The notes: generated from the letters alone by a model not told the origin. A stretch of 64,000 nucleotides of DNA from Cyanobacterium aponinum PCC 10605 (GCF_000317675.1 NC_019776.1:3968001-4032000); one strand, 5' to 3'; positions 35,321-45,516 are shown, numbered from the stretch's first letter. A program made the numbers and translations.

Positions 35321-37450
35321 ATGACAAAAAAATTCTCCATTTATAAATTATTATTATCTTCCACTTATATCTTGATACTATTTTCTGTGGTTTTTGCCTT
35401 CACTGAGAAAGGAAATTGCCAAACAACAACGGAAATATCTTCTCAAAAAGAAAAACAAGATCTTCAGAACTCCGCAGATACTAGACAAAAACAATTATAC
35501 ATTGACCCAAACTATCGTATTCCTCCGAGGATTGTACCAAAGGATAAAGTAAGTCAAGAAACTACTTCTTTTTCTCTTAATGGTGTTGCAGTAAGTCATC
35601 TGACAGAGTGGCAAATTCTTGGCGGTAGTACCTTCGGAGATAACATAAATTATCAACCTTCTTTTAACAGCATTTTTACTTTATCTTCTCAAGTAGAAGA
35701 AAGTTTGAGTAATGACAATATTTTTGTGCGTAAACACACTGGCTCTTATCTTCAAGTTAGAACCATTAGAAGTAAAAAAACTATTACCACGACAACAAAA
35801 ATACCTCAAACCTTATTGGGCTTTCAACTACAGTTAAGTTTGACGGGGGATTGTGACTTATTTTATCTTGGTTCAAATACCACAGATCAATGCACTCTCA
35901 CCCCCGGTGTCGTTATTGACAAAGAAGATAATATCAATCCAGAAACTCTGTTGCCCAGAAACATATCTCAAACAAGTCGAGTTGGAACAGTAGTTTCTCA
36001 AGAAAATTTAAACTTTATTCGTCAACCCGGCTTCCAAAGAGGTATAGAGGGACAAGAAATCGGCATAGATTTATATATTCCTAATGCAGGAGCTGTGTTT
36101 GGTAATTCTATCAGTCGTCAAACAACTATTCGTCGGCAAGAAGAAATTGATGTATTACCTGCAGGTTCTTTTTCTACTATTGAACAAATTATTAAAGTTA
36201 ATCATGAAAAAGCTGTTTTAGGACGTACCGTTCGGGGTATCCCTGTTATTCCTGAAGGAGAAGAGCCTTGGCTTTATACTCTATCATCGGGAGCGAGTTT
36301 TCTTTTACCAACTATAGACCCCAAATTAGAAGGTAGTGATAAACCAGTTGATCCTCGTGCTAATCGTAATCTATTTTTAGCCAGTAATAATGCTCGTTTA
36401 CCTCCTGCTAGTTTTGTCGTCTATCAAATTGGAGTAGGAGAAGCGGATACCCCTAAATCAGAGGTGGAAGAATTGAGTCAGTTACCTTCTGCCATGTATA
36501 ACAGTATTTGGTTTGGTTTTTCTCCCGATGTGCGAATTTCTCTCCATAATCGTTCTTACCTAGAAATTCTTGGTTCAGAAAGAATAATTGAAAGTGCTGG
36601 AGGAGAAGGGGGTGTAGCTGATTTTAGTAATATCAATTCTATTGTTAGTTTTAGCAACCAAATTATTAACCCTGATGATTTAAGTCGATTTTATGTTCAA
36701 GCCTATGCCCGTTTTTTTGCCACAGAGGTAAATGCGATTAATCAAACTATTATTGATGAGGACACTATTTATGCTCCCCATATTAGTTTTACGGGAAATT
36801 TAACTTATACTGATAAGGTTTTCCGCTATTACCTGGGTACAATTTTTAGTGATGATGTTAGATCTTACTTGGGTGCTGACTATAATCAAAATCTCTCTAA
36901 TGATCTTGATTTGAATATAGGTGCGATCGGTTATATTAATCCTAATCGAGAATATTACAGTCAAACATGGGGGAGTCTAACTAAGAATTTTCCCTTAAGT
37001 GATAATCAGCATTTTACTTTAGTAGGTCGGTTTAATTATGCAATAGACAGACCAGTTCAAGCGAGCAATTTTGCAGAGGCTATATTTCCTTCTTTAGCTA
37101 GTTTTTTGATCTTAGAAGGTCAATATAATTGGGATTGGTTCTCTATTAAAATTGGTAATAATTTTGGTGGTGTTTTGCCTAATTCTTTGAAAAATCAACT
37201 TTTTCTGGGAACTATTTTTAATATTAGTCCATTTGTCAACTTATCAGGCTATTTCGCTCCCATTGATGAAAACTCATCGAGTATCAAAGCTAGTGCTGGA
37301 ATTAATTTTCGCCTTGGACAAAACTCTAATAGTCCATTCTTAAGTTTTAATTGGAGTCAATATCGTTATGATTTTGGTACTACTCCTCAAGGAGATGATT
37401 TAATTCAAAAAGATAATATTTTTCAGGTAGTAATTCGTTTTGGAGGATGA
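35321..37450 (+). CDS. secreted or outer-membrane beta-barrel-like protein of unknown function
   Basis: A 709-residue protein with an N-terminal signal segment (hydrophobic residues about 9-26, then CQTTTE). The rest alternates hydrophobic and polar residues in long strands, especially from about 480 on (YLGTIFSDDVRSYLGADYN, FTLVGRFNYAID, LNLSGYFAPIDEN), and it ends in FQVVIRFGG; this pattern suggests a C-terminal outer-membrane barrel of about 8-12 strands preceded by a periplasmic domain. I do not recognise the family. The next gene, a secreted small protein 130 bases on, shares the strand and may be its partner. Confidence 0.65.
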   Translation: MTKKFSIYKLLLSSTYILILFSVVFAFTEKGNCQTTTEISSQKEKQDLQNSADTRQKQLYIDPNYRIPPRIVPKDKVSQETTSFSLNGVAVSHLTEWQILGGSTFGDNINYQPSFNSIFTLSSQVEESLSNDNIFVRKHTGSYLQVRTIRSKKTITTTTKIPQTLLGFQLQLSLTGDCDLFYLGSNTTDQCTLTPGVVIDKEDNINPETLLPRNISQTSRVGTVVSQENLNFIRQPGFQRGIEGQEIGIDLYIPNAGAVFGNSISRQTTIRRQEEIDVLPAGSFSTIEQIIKVNHEKAVLGRTVRGIPVIPEGEEPWLYTLSSGASFLLPTIDPKLEGSDKPVDPRANRNLFLASNNARLPPASFVVYQIGVGEADTPKSEVEELSQLPSAMYNSIWFGFSPDVRISLHNRSYLEILGSERIIESAGGEGGVADFSNINSIVSFSNQIINPDDLSRFYVQAYARFFATEVNAINQTIIDEDTIYAPHISFTGNLTYTDKVFRYYLGTIFSDDVRSYLGADYNQNLSNDLDLNIGAIGYINPNREYYSQTWGSLTKNFPLSDNQHFTLVGRFNYAIDRPVQASNFAEAIFPSLASFLILEGQYNWDWFSIKIGNNFGGVLPNSLKNQLFLGTIFNISPFVNLSGYFAPIDENSSSIKASAGINFRLGQNSNSPFLSFNWSQYRYDFGTTPQGDDLIQKDNIFQVVIRFGG

Positions 37451-37477
37451 GTGAACCTAATACGAAAAGTAACCCTT

Positions 37478-37521
37478 AAACTTTACATAAACTTTACATA
37501 AACTTTACATAAACTTTACAT
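37478..37521 (+). promoter_or_regulatory. four perfect 11-bp direct repeats (AAACTTTACAT)
   Basis: AAACTTTACAT is repeated four times in tandem without change, ending 62 bases before the start of the secreted protein at 37583. The 11-base period keeps the copies on one face of the helix. TTTACATA is close to the half-site of OmpR-type regulators such as RpaB (HLR1) and the spacing is close to the cyanobacterial Pho box. A binding site for a response regulator is inferred; which one is unknown. Confidence 0.6.
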
Positions 37522-37582
37522 AACATTTGTAATCTTCTTATATAATTTTGATTAGAATAATCTACAAAAATTTCACTAAAAA

Positions 37583-38071
37583 ATGATAAAAAATTTACTT
37601 AAGTATAGCTCAGTAGCTATTGCGGGAGTGACCGCATTAAGTTTACCTATTTTGATGAGTCAGAATTCTGCACAAGCAGGTCAGGGCGGTTTAGCGGCGG
37701 CTGTTTCATTTACAGTAGATAGCAACCAAAATGTTAATGGTGTTGCGGCGGCTGTCGGTATTGGTAAAACAGATGCGGCGGCTTCTGCCTTTTTTGAAGT
37801 TGATCCTGTTGATGGATTTTTTAACGGTTCTGCTACCGCTTTAGGTTCTAGTAGCCCTATTACTATTGATGAAATTAATGCTATTGATATTAACTTTATA
37901 GAATCTTCTGGTGACAGAGGCGATCGCGATTTAGATATTGCCCAAGAGAATGAAATTGATGGTTTAGCTTTAATTGCTAGTAACGGAGACCTTATTGGCG
38001 GTGGTGTAATTACCTTTGGTTCTGTCATTGATGCTTTCACTGATGGCGGTGGCTTACTTCCTGATGAATAA
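37583..38071 (+). CDS. small secreted alanine/glycine-rich protein
   Basis: A 162-residue protein with a Sec signal peptide (ILMSQNSAQA, cleavage after about residue 32). The mature part begins GQGGLAAAVSF and has repeated alanine-rich segments (VNGVAAAVGIG, DAAASAFFEV) followed by an acidic region and a glycine-rich tail GGGLLPDE. No enzymatic motif. It follows the 709-residue barrel-like protein and four operator-like repeats, which suggests a regulated secreted or cell-surface component. Confidence 0.7.
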   Translation: MIKNLLKYSSVAIAGVTALSLPILMSQNSAQAGQGGLAAAVSFTVDSNQNVNGVAAAVGIGKTDAAASAFFEVDPVDGFFNGSATALGSSSPITIDEINAIDINFIESSGDRGDRDLDIAQENEIDGLALIASNGDLIGGGVITFGSVIDAFTDGGGLLPDE

Positions 38072-38445
38072 AGTGTCTATAGGTTTTTATTCTTTAGGCA
38101 AAGGTGTTTTTTTATAAAACTTTTGTTTAAATTATCAAAAGTTACAAACAAATTGAACAAAAATCACAATAAATCATTAGTTTTGTTTATAAAAACTATT
38201 ACCTCTCAAGTAGGACAGTGTAATATTTTTCCCTGTTTTCCTTGGAGGGATTTTTTATGTCATCATGAGAAAGAAACAATTTACAGTATTTTGTGAAAAA
38301 GACTATTACACAAGTAGTCAAGGAGCAAAAATGCGTGAAAACAATTAGCGATACCGACAAAAATTGTTTTTCAATAACCTCTAGTTATTAATGTTTCTAA
38401 TTTTCAGGTAATATTTACTAATGATAGTTTTAAACAAGAATAACT
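38072..38445. other. intergenic region upstream of ndhB
   Basis: About 370 AT-rich bases. It contains GGAGGGATTTTTTATG and AAGGAGCAAAAATG, each a good ribosome-binding site but followed by only a few codons. No recognisable RNA or operator was found; the long leader may contribute to ndhB expression. Confidence 0.4.
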
Positions 38446-40023
38446 ATGGATTTTTCCAGTCAAATAGCTAGTCAACTAAATGCAGTCACGATTCTGCCAG
38501 AAGGAATTGTCACTGTAACCTTATTATTAGTCTTAATTGGTGATTTAATTTTTGGACGTAAATCAGCTAACGCCTTAGCATACTTATCCGTAATTGGTTT
38601 ATTTAGTGCGGTTGTTGCCTTATTTTACGGTTGGAATAACACAGAAATAACCTCTTTTTTAGGTGCTTTCACCGCCGACAATTTGAGTATTGTTTTTCGT
38701 GCAATTGTAGCTCTTTCAACGGCGATAACTATTTTAATGTCTATTGCCTATATTGAAAATACAGGAACATCTCTCGCTGAATTTATCGGTATTATGCTTA
38801 CCGCTACTTTAGGGGGAATGCTTTTATGTGGAGCTTCTGAATTAGTAATGGTGTTCGTATCCTTAGAAATGCTTAGTATTTCTTCCTACTTAATGACAGG
38901 ATACATGAAACGAGATCCCCGTTCTAATGAAGCCGCTTTGAAATATTTGCTAATTGGTGCGGCAAGTTCTGCCATTTTCCTTTATGGTTCTTCCTTACTA
39001 TATGGTTTGTCTGGAGGATTGACCAACATTAACGAAATCGGTGCAGTATTACAAGCAGGAGAAGGCTTAGAATCTCTCGGTTTAGCCATTGCCTTAGTGT
39101 TCATGATTGCGGGGATTGCGTTTAAAATTTCCGCCGTGCCTTTCCACCAGTGGACTCCTGATGTTTATGAAGGTTCTCCCACCCCAGTAGTTGCATTCTT
39201 ATCTGTGGGTTCAAAAGCGGCAGGATTTGCGATCGCAATTCGCTTATTAGTCACAGTATTTGAACCAGTAACTCAACAATGGCATTTCATTTTCACGGCT
39301 TTAGCCATTTTAAGTATGGTGTTAGGCAACGTAGTGGCATTAGCCCAAACAAGCATGAAACGTATGTTAGCTTACTCTTCCATCGGACAAGCAGGATTTG
39401 TCATGATTGGTTTAGTTGCTAGTACGACAGCCGGTTACTCAAGCATAATCTTTTACTTGTTTATTTATCTATTCATGAACCTCGGTGCTTTTGCCTGTGT
39501 CATTCTTTTCTCTTTAAGAACAGGAACTGATAAAATTAGTGATTATGCAGGACTATATCAAAAAGACCCCTTACTAACTTTAGGATTAAGTCTTTGCTTA
39601 CTATCCTTAGGCGGAATTCCTCCCTTAGCAGGGTTTTTCGGTAAAATATACATTTTTTGGGCGGGTTGGCAAGCAGGACTTTATAGCCTCGTGTTAGTAG
39701 CCCTCGTTACCAGTGTTATCTCCATTTACTACTACATTAGAGTAGTCAAAATGATGGTTGTTAAAGAACCCCATGAAATGTCAGAAGTCGTGAAAAACTA
39801 TCCATCCGTGCGTTGGAATATGAGTGGAATGCGTCCCATTCAAATTAGTTTAATCGTCTTAACCATTGCCACATCCCTCATCGGAATATTATCTAATCCT
39901 GTAGTTAACGTTGCTAATCAATCTGTAACTAGCAGTAGAGTTTTAGAAGCATCTTTGACTCAAGCTAGTGCTAACATTGATAGTACTATGGATAATCAAA
40001 GAAAAAATATCGCACTACGTTAA
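38446..40023 (+). CDS. ndhB: NAD(P)H-quinone oxidoreductase chain 2 (NdhB)
   Basis: A 525-residue thylakoid membrane protein, the core antiporter-like subunit shared by all NDH-1 complexes. Landmarks: [21 protein letters not shown] with the conserved glutamate, [20 protein letters not shown], and [19 protein letters not shown]. It supports respiration, cyclic electron flow and CO2 uptake. It is a single gene here, 30 kb from ndhD1. Confidence 0.95.
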   Translation: MDFSSQIASQLNAVTILPEGIVTVTLLLVLIGDLIFGRKSANALAYLSVIGLFSAVVALFYGWNNTEITSFLGAFTADNLSIVFRAIVALSTAITILMSIAYIENTGTSLAEFIGIMLTATLGGMLLCGASELVMVFVSLEMLSISSYLMTGYMKRDPRSNEAALKYLLIGAASSAIFLYGSSLLYGLSGGLTNINEIGAVLQAGEGLESLGLAIALVFMIAGIAFKISAVPFHQWTPDVYEGSPTPVVAFLSVGSKAAGFAIAIRLLVTVFEPVTQQWHFIFTALAILSMVLGNVVALAQTSMKRMLAYSSIGQAGFVMIGLVASTTAGYSSIIFYLFIYLFMNLGAFACVILFSLRTGTDKISDYAGLYQKDPLLTLGLSLCLLSLGGIPPLAGFFGKIYIFWAGWQAGLYSLVLVALVTSVISIYYYIRVVKMMVVKEPHEMSEVVKNYPSVRWNMSGMRPIQISLIVLTIATSLIGILSNPVVNVANQSVTSSRVLEASLTQASANIDSTMDNQRKNIALR

Positions 40024-40137
40024 AAAAACTAGGGAATAGCTAATAAAATATTAGATTAGGAATTGAATAAATGTTATGCAAAAAATTCCTGATTATAATA
40101 CTATTCCCTTTAATTATCGCTTTTAGAATGGATTTTG

Positions 40138-40278
40138 ACCTCAGTTCAATTTAAAAATATCGAATAAGGGTAGGTATCGGGTAGTAGGTTTCAGGCTTTA
40201 ATTACTAATTTTTGATTATCTTTGCTCCTTGCCCTCTTTCTTAGCATAACCAAGAAAATTTATCCAGAACTCAGGTTT
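40138..40278. repeat. MITE-like repeat element, copy 5 (short)
   Basis: Ends GACCTCAGTTCAATTTAAA (from 40138) and TATCCAGAACTCAGGTTTA (to 40279). At 140 bases it is the shortest complete member seen. It carries only one or two heptamers and a TTGCTCCTTGCCC tract. Confidence 0.7.
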
Positions 40279-40367
40279 ACCTTGTTTATAGTCTCACTAA
40301 TTTATTTTTCAAATTTGTTGGCATTTTTTTTGATGTTTAGTTATAATTAGTAAATGTGAAAACAAAA

Positions 40368-40449
40368 GGGTCGATGCCCGAGTGGTTAATGGGGGCGGAC
40401 TGTAAATCCGCTGGCTATGCCTACGCTGGTTCAAATCCAGCTCGGCCCA
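40368..40449 (+). tRNA. tRNA-Tyr (GUA)
   Basis: Class II tRNA of 82 bases with discriminator A. The acceptor GGGTCGA pairs with TCGGCCC, the anticodon GTA is at 40402-40404 in GACTGTAAATCC, and the long variable arm CTGGCTATGCCTACG precedes the T arm GCTGGTTCAAATCCAGC. The 3' CCA is not encoded. It lies three bases before a tRNA-Thr gene. Confidence 0.96.
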
Positions 40450-40452
40450 TTT

Positions 40453-40524
40453 GCCTTTGTAGCTCAGTGGTAGAGCACACCCTTGGTAAGGGTGAGGTCA
40501 CGAGTTCAATCCTCGTCAAAGGCT
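40453..40524 (+). tRNA. tRNA-Thr (GGU)
   Basis: A 72-base tRNA. The acceptor GCCTTTG pairs with CAAAGGC, the anticodon GGT is at 40485-40487 in CCCTTGGTAAGGG, and the T arm is CGAGTTCAATCCTCG. CCA is not encoded. Probably co-transcribed with tRNA-Tyr from a shared upstream promoter, then a T-rich run (TTTTTCTTT) follows at once. Confidence 0.96.
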
Positions 40525-40854
40525 TTTTCTTTGAATATTGCATATTAGTGCCTTCATATTCTTGAGGTGACTTAATCGTTAGATGAAGTATATATAAGTT
40601 GCCCAAAATGTCTAACGCTGTAAATATTATTATCATTCCCTATTCTCTATCTAAACTAAAAATCAAAATCATAGCTTAATTCACCAACGTTAAGTTTTTT
40701 AGTCAACTATTTTTCTATCCGTGTGTTCTAAAATAGAATCTATACAAGACTTGAATTAGTTGCAAGGATTTTTTTTAGCGGGATTGCTCACACTTTCTTG
40801 ATATGATAGGGATTAGATAAATTCAAAACGAATTGTAAGTTATATCATAAGGTA

Positions 40855-41334
40855 ATGGTTTTTTCTCAGGTAATTAGTTTGGTTTTAGCTTTGATAATTG
40901 CTTTTTTTTCCGTTAGCCCGTCTGCTGAGGCTTTAGACTATACAAAACGGGATTTAGCAGAAGTGGACTTTTCTGGACAAAATTTGACAGATGCCACTTT
41001 CAATAAAACAAATTTACGCAGTGCCAATCTTAGTCAGTCTGATTTACAAGGAGTTAGCTTTTTCGGGGCGAATATGGATTCTATTAATTTAGAAGGGGCT
41101 AATTTGACTAATTCTATTCTCGATTCAGCGAGGCTTACCCGTGCGAATCTTCGCAATGCAGTGCTTGAAGGTGCATTTGCCACGAACACAAAATTTGAGG
41201 GGGCTAATATTGAAGGGGCTGATTTTACTGATGTTATTTTACGTCCTGATGTAGAAGAGATGCTATGTGAGAAGGCAAAAGGAGTTAATCCCACCACTGG
41301 CAGAAAAACCCGTGACACATTGTATTGTCCCTAA
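40855..41334 (+). CDS. pentapeptide-repeat protein, probably thylakoid-lumen or periplasmic
   Basis: A 159-residue protein with an N-terminal signal peptide (VLALIIAFFSVSPSAEA). From about residue 30 to 130 it is a run of A(N/D)LXX pentapeptides (NLTDATFNKTNLRSANLSQS and LEGANLTNSILDSARLTRAN) that fold as a right-handed quadrilateral helix. It resembles the lumenal pentapeptide proteins. It ends with a Cys-containing tail, CEKAKGVNPTTGRKTRDTLYC, whose two cysteines may bond. Function unknown. Confidence 0.87.
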   Translation: MVFSQVISLVLALIIAFFSVSPSAEALDYTKRDLAEVDFSGQNLTDATFNKTNLRSANLSQSDLQGVSFFGANMDSINLEGANLTNSILDSARLTRANLRNAVLEGAFATNTKFEGANIEGADFTDVILRPDVEEMLCEKAKGVNPTTGRKTRDTLYCP

Positions 41335-41420
41335 ATGTAATCTCTAAATGTAATCTCTACTCATTCCTTAGTTTTAATGCGTTTTATACAGACTCATCGT
41401 TTAAATAATTAAAATAATTA

Positions 41421-41657
41421 TTACTTGTTATATATTTTTACTGCTTTTGGTGTAAATACAGGGATACGAATACATAACAATGCTAATAATGCCAACATAT
41501 GTATTGACCAATGTGCGATCGCAAGTCCCCAAATAATAAATACTGAAGCGGTGAAAATGCCTAAAATAAGATGAATGTCTTGATTCGTGCGTTGATAAAT
41601 AAATATACTAGCGATGGTGGTAATAAATAAAAGTGTCATGAAGATGGGTATTAGCAT
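41421..41657 (-). CDS. small two-helix membrane protein of unknown function
   Basis: A 78-residue protein started at the ATG at 41657 (MLIPIFMTLLFI), with GAGGTGATTGCC before it; the upstream ATG would add 14 residues from a poorly conserved stretch. Two or three hydrophobic segments are visible (residues about 1-18, 28-50 and 52-68), ending in VFTPKAVKIYNK. I do not recognise the family. Confidence 0.55.
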   Translation of the reverse strand: MLIPIFMTLLFITTIASIFIYQRTNQDIHLILGIFTASVFIIWGLAIAHWSIHMLALLALLCIRIPVFTPKAVKIYNK

Positions 41658-41799
41658 GGCAATCACCTCGAGTCTTGATAAGAAAAACAGAAGCAACACA
41701 AAGGCAACAAAAATTAAATTTATGGTTATGATTTGAGTAAAAATTTGCGTTTATTTCCTGCTGTGACTATAACTTAACATTTTTGCGTGGCGATGATAG

Positions 41800-43413
41800 T
41801 TAAATAGGATACTTTGAATTAGAATTTGATAAAACTTCACAGTTATTAATATTTTGCTGTAGTTTTTTTTCTTCAAAATTATTATATTTTTCCATCCATT
41901 TTTTTAGTTCATAAGTGCCTTGACAGTCATCTTCATTATAAATAACAATGTACTCTAACCAGGTAGAATCGCCCGTTTTTAACCATTGATCATACCAAAA
42001 CACACATTGATCCCCCCCTACATTACCACCATTAGAAGATAATTTTCCTATTTTTGGGTCACGCCATCTAAAACCCAACCAATTAGCAACGGTTTTCAAA
42101 GAATAATTTTCTACTGGTAAATAAAAAGAATTAATGAGTATTTTATGTAAATCAAATAATCGAGATAATAATGTTTTTAATTGAATAGAAGATGTTTGAT
42201 ATAAATGGGCTAGTCTTTTAATGGTTTCAACTTCATATTCTGAGTAATGGAAAATCGGGGCATTGGGATATTGATTGATAAATTCTAAGAATTGATGCCA
42301 AATAATTTTTTCTTCTTCTGGGGTTTTTGCTAAAAAGCTATAGTATTTTTGTTGGTTATTTTTTTTGTCAATTAATAAAATTCCTAACAGATAATCTAAG
42401 GTGCGATCGCACCACATACTATTACTCAAATTATTACCTTGTGTACTACCTTGCAAATTACCATCTGCTTCAATATCAAAATATAACTCGATGTCACTAT
42501 TAGGTATTGGGAGTAAATTCGGTTGTTTAAAAATTGCTTGATGAGAAATAAGAGAAATAGACTGTTGTAAGAGCCTATCAGCAATACCTTTGGTGAAAAC
42601 AAAAGTTAAATCGGCTATAGAAGTTTGAGAAAGGGTAGTCATATTGTTAACCCCTATTTGTTTTAAATATTCAATTCTTTTTGGTGTCATACCAGGAATA
42701 AGAGACAAATGTTGATCTGATTTTGCTTTTTGATAACAACCTTCATACCAAGGACAAAAACTGCACTTCTGACGAGATATATATACATCAGGTATATTTT
42801 CTCCTACCAACATCTGAAAACACTCATTAATTAATTCCTGAGTACGAGAAAACCATACTTTGAGGTTGATTTTATGAGGCTTACGATTATCCCGCAAAGC
42901 CATTTCTCCTCTAGTAAGATTAATTCCCTGAATTTGATTAAGAATATCAATGGTAAAAGCCATTAATAATTTATATTCAGGTTTAACATTTTTTCCTAAA
43001 TGAATATTTAATGGATAATAACTCCAGTTTCCTAATTCAGAGGGAATATTTTGCTTAATTAAAACTGTGGGGGTAGCGGTTAGGGTTATTTTTCCTGCCT
43101 CACCATCGATAAGATTCCAAGCCACAACTCCTTTATAAATACTTTCTACCCCTTGACTCATTAATTGTTTTGTTAATACAATTAGTTTTTCCTTATCTAC
43201 CTCTTCCTCTTGTGTCTTCAACATATTTCGAGGTTGATGAGGGTTTAAACCATAATGAGAAATAATTTGTTGATGATGAAATTCTTTTTCTGCTTTTAAC
43301 TTAAAGAGAAAATCCTTCTCTGGTGACTTTTGACCTTCTTCACCATAAATATCAAGAAAAGCGCGACGGGAACAACGTCTATAGTGAAGCAATAATTCGT
43401 CTGTCAAAAGCAT
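41800..43413 (-). CDS. TM0106-type RecB-like nuclease
   Basis: A 537-residue protein started at the ATG at 43413 (MLLTDELLLHYRRCSRRAFLD). A longer reading from 43494 would translate repeat DNA. The N-terminal half is a RecB/Cas4-like domain with an iron-sulfur-type cysteine set: C in YRRCSRRAF and then CSFCPWYEGC. The C-terminal half is an RNase H-like exonuclease domain: YFDIEADG, FHYSEYEVETIK, YNEDDCQGT. The function is unknown, probably in DNA repair or defence. Convergent with nothing nearby; metK lies upstream. Confidence 0.82.
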   Translation of the reverse strand: MLLTDELLLHYRRCSRRAFLDIYGEEGQKSPEKDFLFKLKAEKEFHHQQIISHYGLNPHQPRNMLKTQEEEVDKEKLIVLTKQLMSQGVESIYKGVVAWNLIDGEAGKITLTATPTVLIKQNIPSELGNWSYYPLNIHLGKNVKPEYKLLMAFTIDILNQIQGINLTRGEMALRDNRKPHKINLKVWFSRTQELINECFQMLVGENIPDVYISRQKCSFCPWYEGCYQKAKSDQHLSLIPGMTPKRIEYLKQIGVNNMTTLSQTSIADLTFVFTKGIADRLLQQSISLISHQAIFKQPNLLPIPNSDIELYFDIEADGNLQGSTQGNNLSNSMWCDRTLDYLLGILLIDKKNNQQKYYSFLAKTPEEEKIIWHQFLEFINQYPNAPIFHYSEYEVETIKRLAHLYQTSSIQLKTLLSRLFDLHKILINSFYLPVENYSLKTVANWLGFRWRDPKIGKLSSNGGNVGGDQCVFWYDQWLKTGDSTWLEYIVIYNEDDCQGTYELKKWMEKYNNFEEKKLQQNINNCEVLSNSNSKYPI

Positions 43414-43480
43414 ATAAGCAAAGTGCAAGGGTAAAGGGCAAAGGGCAAAGGTGAATAGTTGATGTTGATAACTTCTGTAC

Positions 43481-43500
43481 GGGCGAATGGCCATTCGCCC
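43481..43500. repeat. REP-like palindrome GGGCGAATGGCCATTCGCCC, second copy
   Basis: Identical 20-base palindrome to that at 6544-6563. It lies between the TM0106 nuclease start and metK, in a heterogeneous intergenic patch with AAGGGCAAAGGGCAAAGG tracts. It probably forms a hairpin. Confidence 0.8.
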
Positions 43501-43567
43501 CTAACTAACTCCGAACTCCCTAAGCCCCCTTTCACCCTAACACCTTTTTTTACCTATGACTCAATAA

Positions 43568-44830
43568 TTATCCGTTGGTGAATGCAAGATTTTGACTGAT
43601 ACTATCTCTAAGAATAGCCGCCTTATCTGTACGTTCCCATGGTAAATCTAAATCAATTCTGCCAAAATGCCCATAAGCGGCAACATCTTGGTAAAAACGA
43701 CCATTTCTTTGGGCAGGTAAGTTTCTTAAATCAAACATTTGAATAATACCTGCGGGGCGTAAATCAAAGTTAGCTTTAACTAAAGGTAATAATTTATCTT
43801 CAGAAACAGTAGAAGTGCCAAAAGTCTCAATTAAAATACTAACAGGTTGAGCAACTCCAATGGCATAGCTAAGTTGTACTTCACATTTACTAGCTAAACC
43901 AGCCGCAACAATATTTTTTGCTACATAACGGGCGGCATAAGAGGCACTGCGATCGACTTTTGTAGGATCTTTTCCAGAAAAAGCACCACCTCCATGGCGA
44001 GAATAACCACCATAGGTATCAATAATAATCTTACGACCCGTTAAACCAGAATCCCCTTGAGGACCACCAATCACGAATTTTCCAGTAGGATTAAGTAAGA
44101 AACGAGTTTTATCAGAAGGCTTTAGGTTTAAATCCGAAAATACAGGATTAATTACCACTTCTTGGATAGCTTCTTTTAAAGTAGCCTGAATTTTATCATT
44201 GTCGGTAATATTACCGATAGTTTCACTGTGTTGAGTAGAAATGAGAATGGTGTCAATACCCACAGGTTGATCATTTTCATAGGCAATGGTAACTTGAGTT
44301 TTACCGTCAGGACCCAAATAAGGTAATTCTCCAGATTTTCTTACCGTTGCTAAACGTCTTGATAAGCGATGAGCTAAACTAATAGGCATGGGCATCAATT
44401 CAGGAGTTTCGTTACAAGCATAACCAAACATAATACCCTGATCTCCAGCACCAATACTGTCTAATTCATCTTCACTGAGAGATTCCCGTTTTTCCTGTGC
44501 CTGATTGACTCCTTGGGCAATATCGGCAGATTGTTCATCTAAAGCCACTAAAACGGCACAACTGTTGGCAGAAAAACCGTTACTAGCATCGGTATAGCCA
44601 ATTTCAGCAATTTTTTTACGAGCTAAGTCCACGTAGTTAACATTGGCTTGGGAGGTAATTTCCCCAGTAATTAAAACTAAACCAGTATTAACAACTACTT
44701 CAGCCGCAACTCGACTAGATGTATCTTGAGCTAATAAAGCATCTAAGATAGTGTCGGAAATTTGGTCACAGATTTTGTCCGGATGCCCCTCTGTAACGGA
44801 CTCGGACGTAAAAAGATAACTACGACTCAA
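43568..44830 (-). CDS. metK: S-adenosylmethionine synthase MetK
   Basis: A 420-residue enzyme that joins methionine and ATP to form SAM. Signatures [25 protein letters not shown] and [17 protein letters not shown] are intact. It is slightly longer than the E. coli enzyme, as usual in cyanobacteria. No SAM riboswitch was recognised in the 90 bases upstream. It is functionally joined to mtnB/mtnD through methionine but not in the same operon. Confidence 0.96.
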   Translation of the reverse strand: MSRSYLFTSESVTEGHPDKICDQISDTILDALLAQDTSSRVAAEVVVNTGLVLITGEITSQANVNYVDLARKKIAEIGYTDASNGFSANSCAVLVALDEQSADIAQGVNQAQEKRESLSEDELDSIGAGDQGIMFGYACNETPELMPMPISLAHRLSRRLATVRKSGELPYLGPDGKTQVTIAYENDQPVGIDTILISTQHSETIGNITDNDKIQATLKEAIQEVVINPVFSDLNLKPSDKTRFLLNPTGKFVIGGPQGDSGLTGRKIIIDTYGGYSRHGGGAFSGKDPTKVDRSASYAARYVAKNIVAAGLASKCEVQLSYAIGVAQPVSILIETFGTSTVSEDKLLPLVKANFDLRPAGIIQMFDLRNLPAQRNGRFYQDVAAYGHFGRIDLDLPWERTDKAAILRDSISQNLAFTNG

Positions 44831-44922
44831 TTGTTTATTCCTCTATATTTAGGTTTGATATTTTATGATAGGTTAATATTGCCATAAATAAAACAGACAA
44901 ACCTATCTTTAATTTTCCTAAC

Positions 44923-45516
44923 TTGTTATACTTTCAATCGCTTTTGAATCGTTTTTGCTCATATGTCTTAATTTTGTTATTGTTCAGTTGCCAAAAAGAA
45001 ACTAGAGAAAATTCTGAGCTAGAAGCAATTATTATCACTCCAGAAGAAAAGCAGGTAATTATTAGCAAAATTTATGAAAATCAGAAAGACATAAAACTGT
45101 GTAATCAAGAAAGAGACCAAGCCTTATCTATTGATTCTACAGAAATTTATCCTCTAAAGGAAAATCAGTATTTAGTAGAGATTTTATGTTTTTTAGGGGC
45201 GTATCAAGGTAACTATCAATATCTGTTATACAATCGTGTTAATTCAGCTATAGAAAAAATTAGTTTTGCTACTTTCAGAGATAATCCCCAGAATTTACAG
45301 TTAACTAACACTTTTACTCTCAATGGCTCTCCAGAATTTGATCCAATTAGTCAAACTCTATCTTTAGAGACAAAATCTAGGGGTTTAGGAGACTGTGGTA
45401 GCTTTGTAGTTTATCAGTGGCAAAATAGCGAATTTACCTTAAGAGAATATCGTTATAAATCTGATTGTGATGGGGTTTATCTGTCTCCCGAAAAGTATCC
45501 TCTTATTTATCCGTGA
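44923..45516 (+). CDS. DUF1176-like lipoprotein
   Basis: A 197-residue probable lipoprotein: signal peptide with lipobox LLFSC (Cys at about residue 23). The start here is TTG at 44923. The mature protein has the DUF1176 pattern: KLCNQERDQALSIDSTEIYPL near the N-terminus and RGLGDCGSFVVYQW, REYRYKSDCDG near the C-terminus, with cysteines spaced to form disulfides. The envelope role is unknown. Divergent from metK with about 90 bases between. Confidence 0.75.
   Translation: MLYFQSLLNRFCSYVLILLLFSCQKETRENSELEAIIITPEEKQVIISKIYENQKDIKLCNQERDQALSIDSTEIYPLKENQYLVEILCFLGAYQGNYQYLLYNRVNSAIEKISFATFRDNPQNLQLTNTFTLNGSPEFDPISQTLSLETKSRGLGDCGSFVVYQWQNSEFTLREYRYKSDCDGVYLSPEKYPLIYP

Noticed and set aside
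43414-43494. 27-residue N-terminal extension of the TM0106-type nuclease
   Set aside because: It translates the REP palindrome and TTTGCCCTT tracts; the internal ATG at 43413 fits the family.
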